Shown here: positions 15,863 to 25,222 of the stretch, one piece after another
How the letters are laid out: each line of letters begins with the position of its first letter
Numbering within the stretch: position 1 is the stretch's first letter
Assembly (NCBI GenBank): GCA_005877345.1
Contig: VBPR01000117.1
Location: 1 to 28,180 of the forward strand
DNA: 28,180 bases
From: Nitrososphaerota archaeon
GTDB taxonomy: Archaea; Thermoproteota; Nitrososphaeria; Nitrososphaerales; Nitrososphaeraceae
Reading direction: 5' to 3'
Program-made: the position numbers and the translations under genes
Notes under the pieces: model-generated
What the model was told of the DNA's origin: nothing
What the model saw: only the letters and a program-made list of their open reading frames with translations
Database searches by the model: none

Positions 15863-17167
15863 TTGAAACGATATGACAGTATCTTAATCATAGGTTCTGG
15901 AGGAAGAGAACATTCTATAGGATGGAAGCTGTCAAATGACACAAAGAAAAAAGTATATTTTGCACCAGGTAATGGGGGTACGGGAAATAACATCGAAATA
16001 GATTCTAATGATTTAATGAAACTTCTTGAATTTGCAAAGAAGTACAATTCTTTTACAATAGTAGGACCTGAAAAGCCTCTCGCATTGGGCATTGTTGATT
16101 TATTTGAAGGAAGTCAATTGTCGATATTTGGCCCTAATAGAAACGCTTCTAGATTAGAATCAAGCAAAGTGTTCGCAAAACTTTTCATGCAGAACACCGG
16201 AATTCAAACAGCTCCTTTTTCAATCTTTTCAGACGCCAGTTCTGCAATAAAACACGTCCAATCATCCTCAAAAAATGTAGTTGTCAAGGTTGATGGACTT
16301 GCAGCAGGTAAGGGCGTATTCGTCTGCGATAACGATAAGTCAGCAACTGAAGCCATAAAAAAGATCTTTATTGATAATGAATTTAGAAATTCCAGCAATA
16401 AGATTGTGTTAGAAGAAAGAATTTATGGCGATGAGGCTTCTTTCATTGCTATATGTGATGGAAGATTTATTCTTCCATTAGCATCAAGCCAGGATCACAA
16501 GAATATTTTGGATGGGGATAAAGGACCTAATACTGGGGGAATGGGGAGCTATTCTCCTACACCTCTAATCACACAGAGTCTTGAAAACAAGATAATGGAG
16601 AGAATAATCCAACCAACAATAAAGGGGCTAAATAATCTCGGAATTAATTTCAAAGGCTTTCTTTATGCGGGCCTCATGATAGAACGTGGTTCAAATGAAC
16701 CATATGTACTAGAATTTAACGTAAGAATGGGAGACCCAGAATGTCAATCTATATTGTCAAGGATGGATTCTAACCTATTACAATATTTGGAAGCAGCCAT
16801 GGATGAAAAGCTTGAATCTATGCCGACTATTAAATGGAAGGATAAACATTCAGTTTGTATAGTTATGGCTTCAAGAGGGTATCCTGGAAAGTATCAAACC
16901 GGAAAAGTAATTCATGGGTTAAATTCGAGATTTGGTCACGACACACATGTATTTCACTCAGGGACTAAAAAAAATTCAATGCGAGAAATACTTACCAATG
17001 GCGGTAGAGTCTTATCAGTTACCTCATTGGATGATACCCTTGAAGGAGCTAAAAATAAGTGCTATTCTGTTGTATCTCAAATACATTGGGGAGAAAATGA
17101 AGAATACTATAGAAGGGACATCGCATTAAGGGGTATTAAATATACGAGTTCCACTTTCAGTGACTAA
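15863..17167 (+). CDS. purD: Phosphoribosylamine-glycine ligase (GAR synthetase)
   Basis: A 434-residue ATP-grasp enzyme of the second step of purine synthesis, joining phosphoribosylamine to glycine. Diagnostic parts are the N-terminal IIGSGGREHSIGWKL and PGNGGTG, the GPEKPLALG loop, the ATP-grasp VVKVDGLAAGKGVFV and the LASSQDHKN-GPNTGGMGSYSP block. Later come EFNVRMGDPECQ and the C-terminal VVMASRGYPG domain. Length is normal. The TTG at 15863 gives the expected MKRYDSILIIGSGG start; the nearby ATG at 15854 is out of frame. The last 42 bases overlap the convergent formyl-THF cyclo-ligase gene. Confidence 0.97.
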   Translation: MKRYDSILIIGSGGREHSIGWKLSNDTKKKVYFAPGNGGTGNNIEIDSNDLMKLLEFAKKYNSFTIVGPEKPLALGIVDLFEGSQLSIFGPNRNASRLESSKVFAKLFMQNTGIQTAPFSIFSDASSAIKHVQSSSKNVVVKVDGLAAGKGVFVCDNDKSATEAIKKIFIDNEFRNSSNKIVLEERIYGDEASFIAICDGRFILPLASSQDHKNILDGDKGPNTGGMGSYSPTPLITQSLENKIMERIIQPTIKGLNNLGINFKGFLYAGLMIERGSNEPYVLEFNVRMGDPECQSILSRMDSNLLQYLEAAMDEKLESMPTIKWKDKHSVCIVMASRGYPGKYQTGKVIHGLNSRFGHDTHVFHSGTKKNSMREILTNGGRVLSVTSLDDTLEGAKNKCYSVVSQIHWGENEEYYRRDIALRGIKYTSSTFSD

Positions 17168-17716
17168 AGAATCTATTTTTCGATCATAGGCAAAAGTTGG
17201 GATACGATTTTTTATAAATTGAAAATCATATGCAAGACCAAAACATTTTGAATATTTTTTATTAGTCAGATATTTATCATAATAACCAAAACCATATCCA
17301 ATTCTGTATCCATAGGAATCAAATGCAATTCCGGGAACAATCAACAGGTCTATGAAATCTACATTCCCATTTATTTTCTTTGGTTCTTTAATTCCAAATC
17401 TATTCATGTCAAACGAATCATTATCAAAGTCCTTTTGTTCAACAATATAATATCGAATATCATTAATTACGATCCGTGGTAACAGCAATTTCCTTCCTGA
17501 ATTCAGAGCATGATTAATTATCTCCCATGTTTCGACTTCTGACCCGGTGGGAAGATAAAGCCCAATAGTTTTGGATTCAATAAATTCATAAGTCTTAATG
17601 ACATTCATTTGAATTAATTTACTTTTGGCAGATATTTCAAATTGATTCAAAGCATTTCTCTTGTGAAGAATCTCTTTTCTTAAAATTGATTTTTGCTCTT
17701 GATTGCTTAATTTCAT
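17126..17716 (-). CDS. 5-formyltetrahydrofolate cyclo-ligase
   Basis: A 196-residue enzyme that converts 5-formyl-THF to 5,10-methenyl-THF with ATP, returning the storage form of folate to use. Family features are the N-terminal basic QKSILRKEILHKRNAL, the LYLPTGSEVET block, the LPRIV strand, DLLIVPGIAFDSYGYRIGYG, GFGYYDKYL and the terminal FAYDRKID region. The GYGxGYYD signature identifies the family. It starts with ATG 17716 four bases after the end of folD and is clearly in its operon. Its 3' end overlaps purD by 42 bases in the opposite direction. Confidence 0.93.
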   Translation of the reverse strand: MKLSNQEQKSILRKEILHKRNALNQFEISAKSKLIQMNVIKTYEFIESKTIGLYLPTGSEVETWEIINHALNSGRKLLLPRIVINDIRYYIVEQKDFDNDSFDMNRFGIKEPKKINGNVDFIDLLIVPGIAFDSYGYRIGYGFGYYDKYLTNKKYSKCFGLAYDFQFIKNRIPTFAYDRKIDSLVTESGTRIFNTP

Positions 17717-17720
17717 TGTC

Positions 17721-18581
17721 CTAATTATTCCTAATTTTATTTTTGAGACTTGCAGCTAGCACCGTATTTTTTAATAGCATTGTAACTGTCATCGGTCCTA
17801 CTCCGCCAGGAACAGGCGTTATGTAAGATGCTTTTTCTGACACAGATCGAAAATCGACATCACCTTGAATTTTTCCATTCGTTCTGGATATTCCTACATC
17901 AAAAATTACAGCCCCCTCTTTGATCATTTTGCTTGTGAGAGTAAATTTTTGTCGATTACCAACCGCCGTAATGATACAATCAAAGTTTCTTAATTTATCT
18001 TCCAAATTTTTTGATTTTGAATGGAAAAACGTTACAGTAGCATCACGATACATTAGTAAAATGCCCAAAGGCTTTCCAACCAAATTACTTCTATTTATGA
18101 TTGCCACATCCATGCCTTTAACATCAATGTTATAAAAATCTAGTAATTCCAGAATCCCTAAAGGAGTACATGGAATAAGTTTTGGAGTCCCTTCAAAGAG
18201 AAAGCCTAAATTATAAGAAGTTAAACCATCAACATCTTTCTCGTAGTTTACCATATTAGTGATTGATGTTTCAATATGATGTGGTAATGGAAGTTGGACA
18301 AGTATTCCATGAACATTTTCATCTTTATTTAATTCATTTATGGTACTGAGTAGCTCATCTTGCTTTATGGTTTCTGGTAGCTTGAAATCTCTTGTTAATA
18401 TTCCAACATTATTTGCCGCGGTTTGTTTATTCTTAACATATGTAACAGATGCTTGATTATCGCCGACTAAAATAGTAGCTAAACATGGTCGAATTCCTTT
18501 ATTAATTAGACCTGACACCTCACTTCTGATAGTTTCTTTTATTTGTTGAGAGACTAGGACTCCATCTATTAACTTGCTCAA
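17721..18581 (-). CDS. folD: Methylene-THF dehydrogenase/methenyl-THF cyclohydrolase
   Basis: A 286-residue bifunctional FolD that interconverts methylene-, methenyl- and 10-formyl-THF with NADP. The substrate site SVTYVKNKQTAANNVGI carries the catalytic tyrosine and lysine; GILVQLPLPHHIE and the PGGVGPMTV end are family signatures. The nucleotide-binding region is NRSNLVGKPLGILLM. Length is normal. The TTG at 18581 gives MSKLIDG, the usual start. It stands between purN (about 70 bases upstream) and the cyclo-ligase, so the three form a formyl-folate cassette. 10-Formyl-THF from FolD is the substrate of PurN. Confidence 0.96.
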   Translation of the reverse strand: MSKLIDGVLVSQQIKETIRSEVSGLINKGIRPCLATILVGDNQASVTYVKNKQTAANNVGILTRDFKLPETIKQDELLSTINELNKDENVHGILVQLPLPHHIETSITNMVNYEKDVDGLTSYNLGFLFEGTPKLIPCTPLGILELLDFYNIDVKGMDVAIINRSNLVGKPLGILLMYRDATVTFFHSKSKNLEDKLRNFDCIITAVGNRQKFTLTSKMIKEGAVIFDVGISRTNGKIQGDVDFRSVSEKASYITPVPGGVGPMTVTMLLKNTVLAASLKNKIRNN

Positions 18582-18650
18582 ATATTCTAAAAATTCACAA
18601 CGTCATTTTTTTGCTTTACTGTATTTTCCATTCCATTTTTTTAATCACTG

Positions 18651-19262
18651 TTAAGTAACGATTACCTTTCTACCTTCAACAAGTAACCTTTTTTCAGAAA
18701 AAAGCTTTACACAAGAAGGATATAAAATGTGCTCCTGTTCAAGTATCCTGTCTGATAGTGTTTCACATGTATCATTCTCTAATACTGCCACTTGTCTTTG
18801 TGCAATAATTGGTCCAGAATCTAATCCTTCATCAACAAAATGAACAGTACATCCCGTTACTTTTACTCCATAATCCAACGCTTTTTTTTGGGAATTAAGC
18901 CCAGGAAATGAAGGAAGAAGTGATGGATGTATATTCATGATCCTCATCTTGTATTTTCTTACAAATTCTCGACTTAAGAGACGCATATAACCAGCCAAAC
19001 ATACAAGCCCATTATTAGGATTTACATCATATTTTTGTAATGTGTTTACTATTTCCTTATCGTAATCCCATCCTTTTAAATTATTTGAAACTATGGTTGT
19101 AGGAATTCCAAATTTTGAAGCTTTTTTAAGACCTTCTGCTTCTGTTTTACTGGAAATTACTATTTTAGGACATAGGTCAGTTACCTCACCTTCTTTAAGA
19201 TAATTTAGAATTGATTCCATATTGCTGCCTCTACCAGAAATCAAAATTCCAAGGTTTACCAA
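18651..19262 (-). CDS. purN: Phosphoribosylglycinamide formyltransferase (GAR transformylase)
   Basis: A 203-residue enzyme that formylates GAR with 10-formyl-THF, the third step of purine synthesis. Seen in the sequence are GILISGRGSNMESIL at the N-terminus and the catalytic block MNIHPSLLPSFPGLNSQ. CTVHFVDEGLDSGPIIAQRQV, with the catalytic aspartate, follows. The TTG at 19262 is preceded by AGGAG at 19270-19266, a close Shine-Dalgarno match with unusually short spacing. Next to purN in the same direction lie folD and the cyclo-ligase, its cofactor supply, and purD lies convergent beyond them. Length and motifs are ordinary. Confidence 0.96.
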   Translation of the reverse strand: MVNLGILISGRGSNMESILNYLKEGEVTDLCPKIVISSKTEAEGLKKASKFGIPTTIVSNNLKGWDYDKEIVNTLQKYDVNPNNGLVCLAGYMRLLSREFVRKYKMRIMNIHPSLLPSFPGLNSQKKALDYGVKVTGCTVHFVDEGLDSGPIIAQRQVAVLENDTCETLSDRILEQEHILYPSCVKLFSEKRLLVEGRKVIVT

Positions 19263-19547
19263 TTGCTCCTATTGTGAATGCTTGAGATTCTTAAATGTAA
19301 TGAAATTCTTGTATGAATCTAAAGGTGAAAAAATAATTTTCATTGCTACCTAAACTGATATAGTTCAACTTTTTTGAATTATCAATTTGTTACTATAAAG
19401 AGATTTGAATATAATTTTATAGACCATCACTCCATAAAGAAAAGTGCGACAACAGCCAAGCGTACATAAATGAGTGGTTTGTCGATCAACGGGGAAGGAG
19501 ATATGATATTTAGCTCAAGCTCAGAGCTGGTCAAGGCAATTATATCT

Positions 19548-20792
19548 TCATTTTGTATGGTTGTATCTGAATTTGTCGAGTTTAATTAATTCATGATAAG
19601 ATCCGAATTGTGATGTTTCTGCCGTGTCTAACAAAGATTCATCTTCATTGTCTTTTCCGTCAAAAACTTTTATGATCCCGTAAACCGAGTTTCTCTGTGC
19701 AGGTACCCTCCCCGCAGACGCTATTATTGATCTTATTTCCTTTGGTTTCATTATTTGTCCAAAGCCCGACCCTGCAGAGGTGGAAATGCTTTCATTTATT
19801 AATGTGCCACCAAAATCATTTACTCCCGCTTCAAGAAGTATTTGAGACATTTTAGCACCCTCCTTAACCCATGAAACTTGAATGTTATTTATGAAGTTGT
19901 TGAGCATGATCCTTGAAATTGCATGCATCTTTATTACCTCGTGACCTGTCGGGCCTGGTGAAATTCCCTTAACAAGATTATTATGATACATCGGAGCTTC
20001 TTTGTGAACAAAGCTCAACGGCACAAATTCTGTAAACCCATTTGTCTGCTTTTGAATGGATCTTATCGATTCTAAATGTTTGGCCTTATTTTCCGATGTT
20101 TCTATATGACCATACATAATAGTTGATGTCGTAGGAATTTTCAGTTTATGCGCTGATGTTATCACATTGATCCAATCAGCTACTGAAATTCTACCAGGAG
20201 AGATCAGGTCCCGCAGATCCTGATCAAGAATCTCTGCTGCCGTTCCAGGCAAACTTCCCAGTCCCGATTCTTTTAACATACTCAAGTATTCTCTAACAGA
20301 TAGTCCTGATCTACAAGAACCATACAAAATTTCTTCAGGAGAAAAAGCATGAATATGTATATTTGGTAACTCTTTTTTTATTGCCTTACATATATCAACA
20401 TATAAGAAACCATCCATCCTTGGTGGTAATCCTGCCTGAATACAAATTTCAGTTGCCCCTAATTGCCATGCCTCTTTCGATCTTCTCACAACTTCTGATA
20501 TTGGGAGAAAATAACTCTCCTCATTTCTAAAATCTCGGCTGTATGCACAAAAACCACATCTTTTGATACAAACATTAGTGAAATTGATATTCCTATTAAT
20601 AACATAAGTTACCTTGTCTCCAACGCTTCTTCTCCTTAACAAATCAGCCACCATCGCAGTCATGATCATTTCGGTCCCTTTTGTGTCGAACAATTCAACA
20701 GCTTGTTTTGTAGAAATATTTTTAGAATCCAGTGATTGGCTTAATACGTCTGAAACAATTGGATCAATTTCCTTCAACATAGATTCAAGCAT
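19548..20792 (-). CDS. cofH: FO synthase subunit 2 (5-amino-6-(D-ribitylamino)uracil-tyrosine transferase)
   Basis: A radical-SAM enzyme of about 414 residues that couples tyrosine to a ribitylaminouracil on the way to FO, the deazaflavin core of coenzyme F420. The N-terminal radical-SAM cluster motif is NVCIKRCGFCAYSRDF (C-x3-C-x2-C), preceded by YVINRNINFTN. IQAGLPPRMDG and HAFSPEEILYG follow, and MYGHIETSENKAKHL lies in the barrel. The C-terminal GINDFGG-like block reads GVNDFGGTLINESIS, as in CofH. The start is taken as ATG 20792, which overlaps the stop of cofG in a TGATG junction; the TTG just before is possible. It is co-transcribed and coupled with cofG. Confidence 0.95.
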   Translation of the reverse strand: MLESMLKEIDPIVSDVLSQSLDSKNISTKQAVELFDTKGTEMIMTAMVADLLRRRSVGDKVTYVINRNINFTNVCIKRCGFCAYSRDFRNEESYFLPISEVVRRSKEAWQLGATEICIQAGLPPRMDGFLYVDICKAIKKELPNIHIHAFSPEEILYGSCRSGLSVREYLSMLKESGLGSLPGTAAEILDQDLRDLISPGRISVADWINVITSAHKLKIPTTSTIMYGHIETSENKAKHLESIRSIQKQTNGFTEFVPLSFVHKEAPMYHNNLVKGISPGPTGHEVIKMHAISRIMLNNFINNIQVSWVKEGAKMSQILLEAGVNDFGGTLINESISTSAGSGFGQIMKPKEIRSIIASAGRVPAQRNSVYGIIKVFDGKDNEDESLLDTAETSQFGSYHELIKLDKFRYNHTK

Positions 20793-21982
20793 CAAGTTAA
20801 TTCCTCCTTGACCAATCCACTACTGTCAGATAGAGGGGTAATATAATTCCAGAGATTCTTTGGGATGAAGTCCCTTTTGCTCAAAAGAAATTCCGGATAA
20901 ATTGCAAGTCTTCCTCTAAATCTATAACCTGCCTTTTCAGTAGCGTGTTTAACATCTTTAATATCAGGCCACGGAGATTCAGGATTTACGAAATCAATTG
21001 TTAAGGGAGATATGCCACCCCAGTCATTAATTCCAGCATTAATGTAGGTGAAATAAAGATTAGGACTAAGATTGGGTGGAACCTGAATGTTCATATGTGG
21101 CATAATGATCCTTGCTAAAGAAATCGTGAGCAAAAATAAATCATGTGATGGTGGTAAAAAGTTCCTCATTTTAGTATTAGATTTGGGCACATGGTTCTGC
21201 ATTATAATTTCTTGAATGTTTCCATATTTTTGATTGATTTCCCTTATAACAATCAATGAATCAATTATTTCTTCTAACGTTTCCCCAATACCTATAAGTA
21301 ACCCTGTTGTGATAGGGATTTTTAATTTACCTGCGTTTTCGAGAACTCTAATTCTGGCTTTTGGATTTTTGCTAGGGGCAAATTCATGTGGCATATTTTT
21401 GCCAGAAAGTCTATCACTAGCTGTCTCTAACATACATCCAAGACTTACATTAGATTTTTTGAGTACCGATAGCTCATCATAATTCAAAGTTCCTGCATTG
21501 GTATGTGGTAACAGTCCTGTTTCTTCTAAAATCAAATTACTTATTTGTTCTATATATTCAGTCGTAGATGAACAATCGTATTTTTTCAACCATTCCTTAA
21601 ATTCCGGATATTTTTGTTCGGGCCTTTCACCAGTAACAATTAAGGCCTCAGTACATTTTAGACGTTTACCTAACCTTGCTATGTGTAATGCTTGATCTTT
21701 TGTAAGAATCGATAAATCAAGGTCCGATAATTCTTTTTTATAAGTACAGTAAGAACAGGTATCTCTGCAGAGGTTGATCAAGTTTATGAATACCTTTCTG
21801 GAATACGTGATTGGACCGTTTTTACAAGTGTCCCTACTTATTTTTGCTATGGTACTAAGTGATTTTGTGTCATATTTCTTAATAAGTTCAAAAATTTCTC
21901 CCTTTGTAATAGGCAAATTCTGTATTCTCTGTGCGATTTCATTCGTTGTCGACAGATCTATTCCATCCATCTGAGATTTCAA
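20792..21982 (-). CDS. cofG: FO synthase subunit 1 (7,8-didemethyl-8-hydroxy-5-deazariboflavin synthase)
   Basis: A 396-residue radical-SAM partner of CofH that closes the deazaflavin ring. The cluster motif is NLCRDTCSYCTYKKE (C-x3-C-x2-C). TGERPEQKYPEF, LLPHTNAGTLNYDE and LGCMLETASDRL follow, and GIGETLEE lies near the SAM-binding end. The C-terminal GINDWGGISPLTIDFVNPE is typical of CofG. The TTG at 21982 and an ATG four codons on are both usable. The overlap with cofH is a four-base coupling. F420 is expected in ammonia-oxidising archaea. The order cofG-cofH-purN-folD puts F420 and folate genes side by side. Confidence 0.95.
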   Translation of the reverse strand: MKSQMDGIDLSTTNEIAQRIQNLPITKGEIFELIKKYDTKSLSTIAKISRDTCKNGPITYSRKVFINLINLCRDTCSYCTYKKELSDLDLSILTKDQALHIARLGKRLKCTEALIVTGERPEQKYPEFKEWLKKYDCSSTTEYIEQISNLILEETGLLPHTNAGTLNYDELSVLKKSNVSLGCMLETASDRLSGKNMPHEFAPSKNPKARIRVLENAGKLKIPITTGLLIGIGETLEEIIDSLIVIREINQKYGNIQEIIMQNHVPKSNTKMRNFLPPSHDLFLLTISLARIIMPHMNIQVPPNLSPNLYFTYINAGINDWGGISPLTIDFVNPESPWPDIKDVKHATEKAGYRFRGRLAIYPEFLLSKRDFIPKNLWNYITPLSDSSGLVKEELT

Positions 21983-22144
21983 TGTCTTATTATTATTGAG
22001 AAGCTTTATTATTAATAATTTGTTTCAAGGCCTATACTATTGCTTTAATTACGTAGTTTAATGACAGTTATATTAAATTGCAAACAAAAAATTCAAGACT
22101 CATGCGAGTCACAGCCGAATTATTCCGACCATGTCGCATTAGTT

Positions 22145-23347
22145 TCATAGATGAAATGGATGCTGTTTTGTATCGACAAAGTAACTTCTATCTCGCCACT
22201 TTACTACTTTATTTCCTTTTGAATTGAAAGCAGATAATAAGAAACAAAGAGTTATTACAGTACATCCTAGGACAAAACCAAGACCATAAATCGATTTTTG
22301 TAAAAGACCGAAATGAGATTGTACCACACTGCAGGTAAGCAAAAGAAAAATTGTTACTAAATTGATAGTTAGCAGAACACCTTCTAGTAAAAAATCACCA
22401 AAATAAAGTAAAGTAAAGGGTAAAATTAGAAATGGCTCTAGCAGAATAAAAAAGATAACAGCTGTAACCATCATTGCGGATTTTTTCTTTTGTAAATGTA
22501 ATGGGATAATTATTCGGCGCAATGCATGCCATAATGAACTCGGATCCCGTGCCCATAACGCCTCCACGTAATTTTCACCTCTGACCAATCTTAATTTCAT
22601 TTTTTGTTCTTTTACTCTACGTCCTAGTGCTCCATCCTCAACTAACTCTTGACGGACTTTTTCATGTGTACCAATTTTTTCATAATTTTTTTTAGATATA
22701 ATATAAAAACTACCGAAAAAATATCCAATCTTGTTCTTTGGATTATTTACACGAAGAGGCGAATATCTTGAATGCAGAAAAATAGACAATATAGGTAATG
22801 TGCATTTTGTAATTAAGTCGTAGCATATGAGCTTAGGGACCAGCGTAAGTGCATCAAGCTGACCATGTATCATTGTATTAACTGCGGATGACAATGAATC
22901 AGTTTTGTGCACAGTATCAGCATCAGTAAACAAAAGAATTTCTCCAGATGATTTTTGGTACCCTTGAAAGCATGCCCAATTCTTTCCAATCCACTCTTCC
23001 GGTCTAGAAGGAGCCTTTACTGCTATCAGTCGATGATTTTTTTCAGATAATTCTGAAATAATTGATGGGGTCTCATCTGTAGATGAATCATCGATAGCGA
23101 TTACTTCATAGTTGTCGTAATCTTGCGATAATAAGGACTGTAGACATATTAATATAGTTTCTTCTTCATTCCTTGCCGGAACAATTATGCTTACTTTTGG
23201 TTTTGATTTTATTCGATATCTGGCTGTCCATTCTAATTTTGGAGACTTTGAAATTGACCATGAAATAAAAACAAGAAAATACATCCAACAAGCTAGGATG
23301 CCAAAATTGATTGCTAGTATAATGCCAAGTAGAGCTAAGGATATCAA
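22145..23347 (-). CDS. Membrane-bound family 2 glycosyltransferase
   Basis: A 400-residue protein with an N-terminal membrane helix (about residues 4-30), a cytoplasmic GT-A catalytic domain and a cluster of three or so C-terminal helices (about 290-375). The nucleotide-sugar site is seen as SIIVPARNEEETI, with DDSSTDETP and the metal-binding TDADT motif; VEDGALGRRVKEQK carries the likely catalytic acid. The layout resembles the CrtQ/HpnB-like group that glycosylates lipids or carotenoids in the membrane. The acceptor is unknown. It starts with TTG at 23347 and stands alone, on the same strand as the orphan ATPase F gene upstream, with a gap of about 150 bases. Confidence 0.88.
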   Translation of the reverse strand: MISLALLGIILAINFGILACWMYFLVFISWSISKSPKLEWTARYRIKSKPKVSIIVPARNEEETILICLQSLLSQDYDNYEVIAIDDSSTDETPSIISELSEKNHRLIAVKAPSRPEEWIGKNWACFQGYQKSSGEILLFTDADTVHKTDSLSSAVNTMIHGQLDALTLVPKLICYDLITKCTLPILSIFLHSRYSPLRVNNPKNKIGYFFGSFYIISKKNYEKIGTHEKVRQELVEDGALGRRVKEQKMKLRLVRGENYVEALWARDPSSLWHALRRIIIPLHLQKKKSAMMVTAVIFFILLEPFLILPFTLLYFGDFLLEGVLLTINLVTIFLLLTCSVVQSHFGLLQKSIYGLGFVLGCTVITLCFLLSAFNSKGNKVVKWRDRSYFVDTKQHPFHL

Positions 23348-23500
23348 TTGGTACCGTTATTTTATTCGAAATATAGGTTATACGTTTGTGCTTGGATTAA
23401 TCTGATATTGATATGTATCACGTCAAAATGAGATATTTATCATAGATGACATTCACAGTTGTTTTTTACATTACATTATAATTGAATATCGAAAACCGAT

Positions 23501-23845
23501 TCATACTCCTAAGATCTGCTTTAGTAAGGCCCTATAATCCACATTTTCCTTAGTGCTACCAGGTGCAGGTAATTCGAAAATTAATGGAATTGGACGATTG
23601 GCTCTGATATTCGTGAGTTGAGTTCGAATATCCTTCCCAATGTCTTCACTTATAAGAACAAGTCCTACATCGCTAACGTTATCTAAACTATTGATATGTT
23701 CAAGAGCTTCTGAGGCCGACTCTACCTTAATACCTTCAACACCGGCAAGTTGAAAGCTTGTTACAAAAATTCTACTTCCAACGGCCATTATTCTCAATTT
23801 GTCTTCACGTAATCCACTAGTACTTTTTAATTCTTTGTATAACAA
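23501..23845 (-). CDS. atpF: A-type (V-type) ATP synthase subunit F
   Basis: A protein of 114 residues from TTG 23845. The domain IMAVGSRIFVTSFQLAGVEG, the DVGLVLISEDI strand-turn and IPLIFELPAPGST are the signature of subunit F of archaeal A-ATPases, the small CheY-like central-stalk subunit. The C-terminal ENVDYRALLKQILGV helix fits as well. No other ATP synthase gene is in the window; the gene is alone and divergent from the phosphoglycerate mutase gene, with only 27 bases between start codons. A TATA-like CATATAGA lies about 20 bases upstream. An alternative start is the ATG at residue 20. Confidence 0.9.
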   Translation of the reverse strand: MLYKELKSTSGLREDKLRIMAVGSRIFVTSFQLAGVEGIKVESASEALEHINSLDNVSDVGLVLISEDIGKDIRTQLTNIRANRPIPLIFELPAPGSTKENVDYRALLKQILGV

Positions 23846-23872
23846 ATTTCGAAAGAAGACGTTCTATATGTT

Positions 23873-25191
23873 TTGACATTACAGATAAATCATGGTTATT
23901 TATCAGTTTCAACATTGTCTGATAATCAAGATTTAAGAATATTGTACGTTCTGCTTGATGGAGTAGGTGATCTTCCAAATCCAAGCTTGAATGGTCAGAC
24001 TGCGCTGGAGGCCGCTAAAACCCCAAATATTGATTCACTGGCAACAAAAGGGAAAATGGGTCAAGTGATAAGTGTAAAGAAGGGTATCTCTCCTCAATCA
24101 GATATCGCTGTATTCAATATGCTCGGTTATGATTTTCAGGGAAAAAAATATGCCGGAAGGGGCATAATAGAAATAATTGGCTGCGGGGTCGATTTTTGCG
24201 ACGGGGATCTTGCCTTAAGAGGTAAGCAACTTTAGATAGTAATAGAATAATCGATAGGCGCGCGGGTCGTGATATACTCAAGCAGGAAGCAAACAGCATC
24301 TGTGCATTTTTGGAAGACAATGTTAAATTTGATGATCCAGACGTTTCAGTTAAAATAACACCTACTATCTCTCACCGTGTAATTATTAAATTTAGACATA
24401 ACAAAAAATATCTCTCTGATAAAATAACTAATACAGATCCTGCATATGGTAAATTAAATGGTATAGGTGTTGCCAATACTGATGTTGAAGCTATGGTTGT
24501 TCAGGAGTCTCAATCAGAAGACAATTCTGAATCATCGATCTTGTCAGCAAAAATTGTCAATGAATTTACTAGTAAGTCTATTACTTTATTAAAGAAGCAT
24601 CCAGTAAATCTAAATCGGATTTCAAATAATAAGAAACCAATGAGCGTAATATTGTTGCGTGACGCTGGCAATGCTGTTCCCTCCCTTCAGCCAATTAATG
24701 AGAAGTATGGAATTTCTACTTCCTGTCTAGTAGATATGCCTGTAGAAATTGGTATAGCTAAAATACTTGCGATGGAAATATTTCGTTCACAAAAAATTGA
24801 TGATTATGAACAAAAAGGAAAAGAGGTTGCGGAAATTCTTAACTCGTACAACCTTGTATATGTTCACATAAAAGGACCTGATGAATATGGACACGATGGC
24901 GACGCATTGGGTAAAAAATCTAATATTGAATTAATAGATGAAAATTTCTTTGGTGTGTTTTTGAAATGCGTAACCAAACAACATATAGTGGTTATTTCAG
25001 GGGATCACTCTACTCCTTGTATAAGAAAGTCACATACGGATGATCCAATTCCATTGTTGGTATCAGGCAATGGTATCAAAAGTGATGGAAGTCAACGGTT
25101 TACGGAATCATGGGGAAATAAAGGATCGATAGGAACACTGAAAGGATCAGAAGTAATTTCTATTGTATTGAATATGGCCCGTACACAATAG
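23873..25191 (+). pseudogene. apgM: Archaeal 2,3-bisphosphoglycerate-independent phosphoglycerate mutase, frameshifted
   Basis: Two adjacent frames make one ApgM, the glycolytic/gluconeogenic enzyme interconverting 3- and 2-phosphoglycerate. The first (23873-24235) carries the metal site ILYVLLDGVGD and the catalytic-serine block ISPQSDIAVFNMLGYD up to GDLALRG. The second (open from about 24226 to 25191) resumes at ATLDSNRIIDRRAGRD and carries the rest, with KGPDEYGHDGD and SGDHSTPCIRKSH. Family members read RGNFATLD here. The DNA reads AGAGGTAA then GCAACTTTAGAT, so about four bases (for NF) or one base are missing at 24224-24226. No slippery sequence is present. Either the gene is inactivated, or the base loss is a sequencing error; all other regions look intact. 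Confidence 0.9.
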
Positions 25192-25222
25192 AACAAATAG
25201 AAATCTAGTTTTATTTACCTAA

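Noticed and set aside
19470..19589. Small plus-strand open frame (39 residues) in the cofH-purN gap, and a 35-residue one on the minus strand at 19427-19534
   Set aside because: Both strands are open over the same bases, neither is supported by a promoter, and the plus-strand frame runs into the end of cofH.
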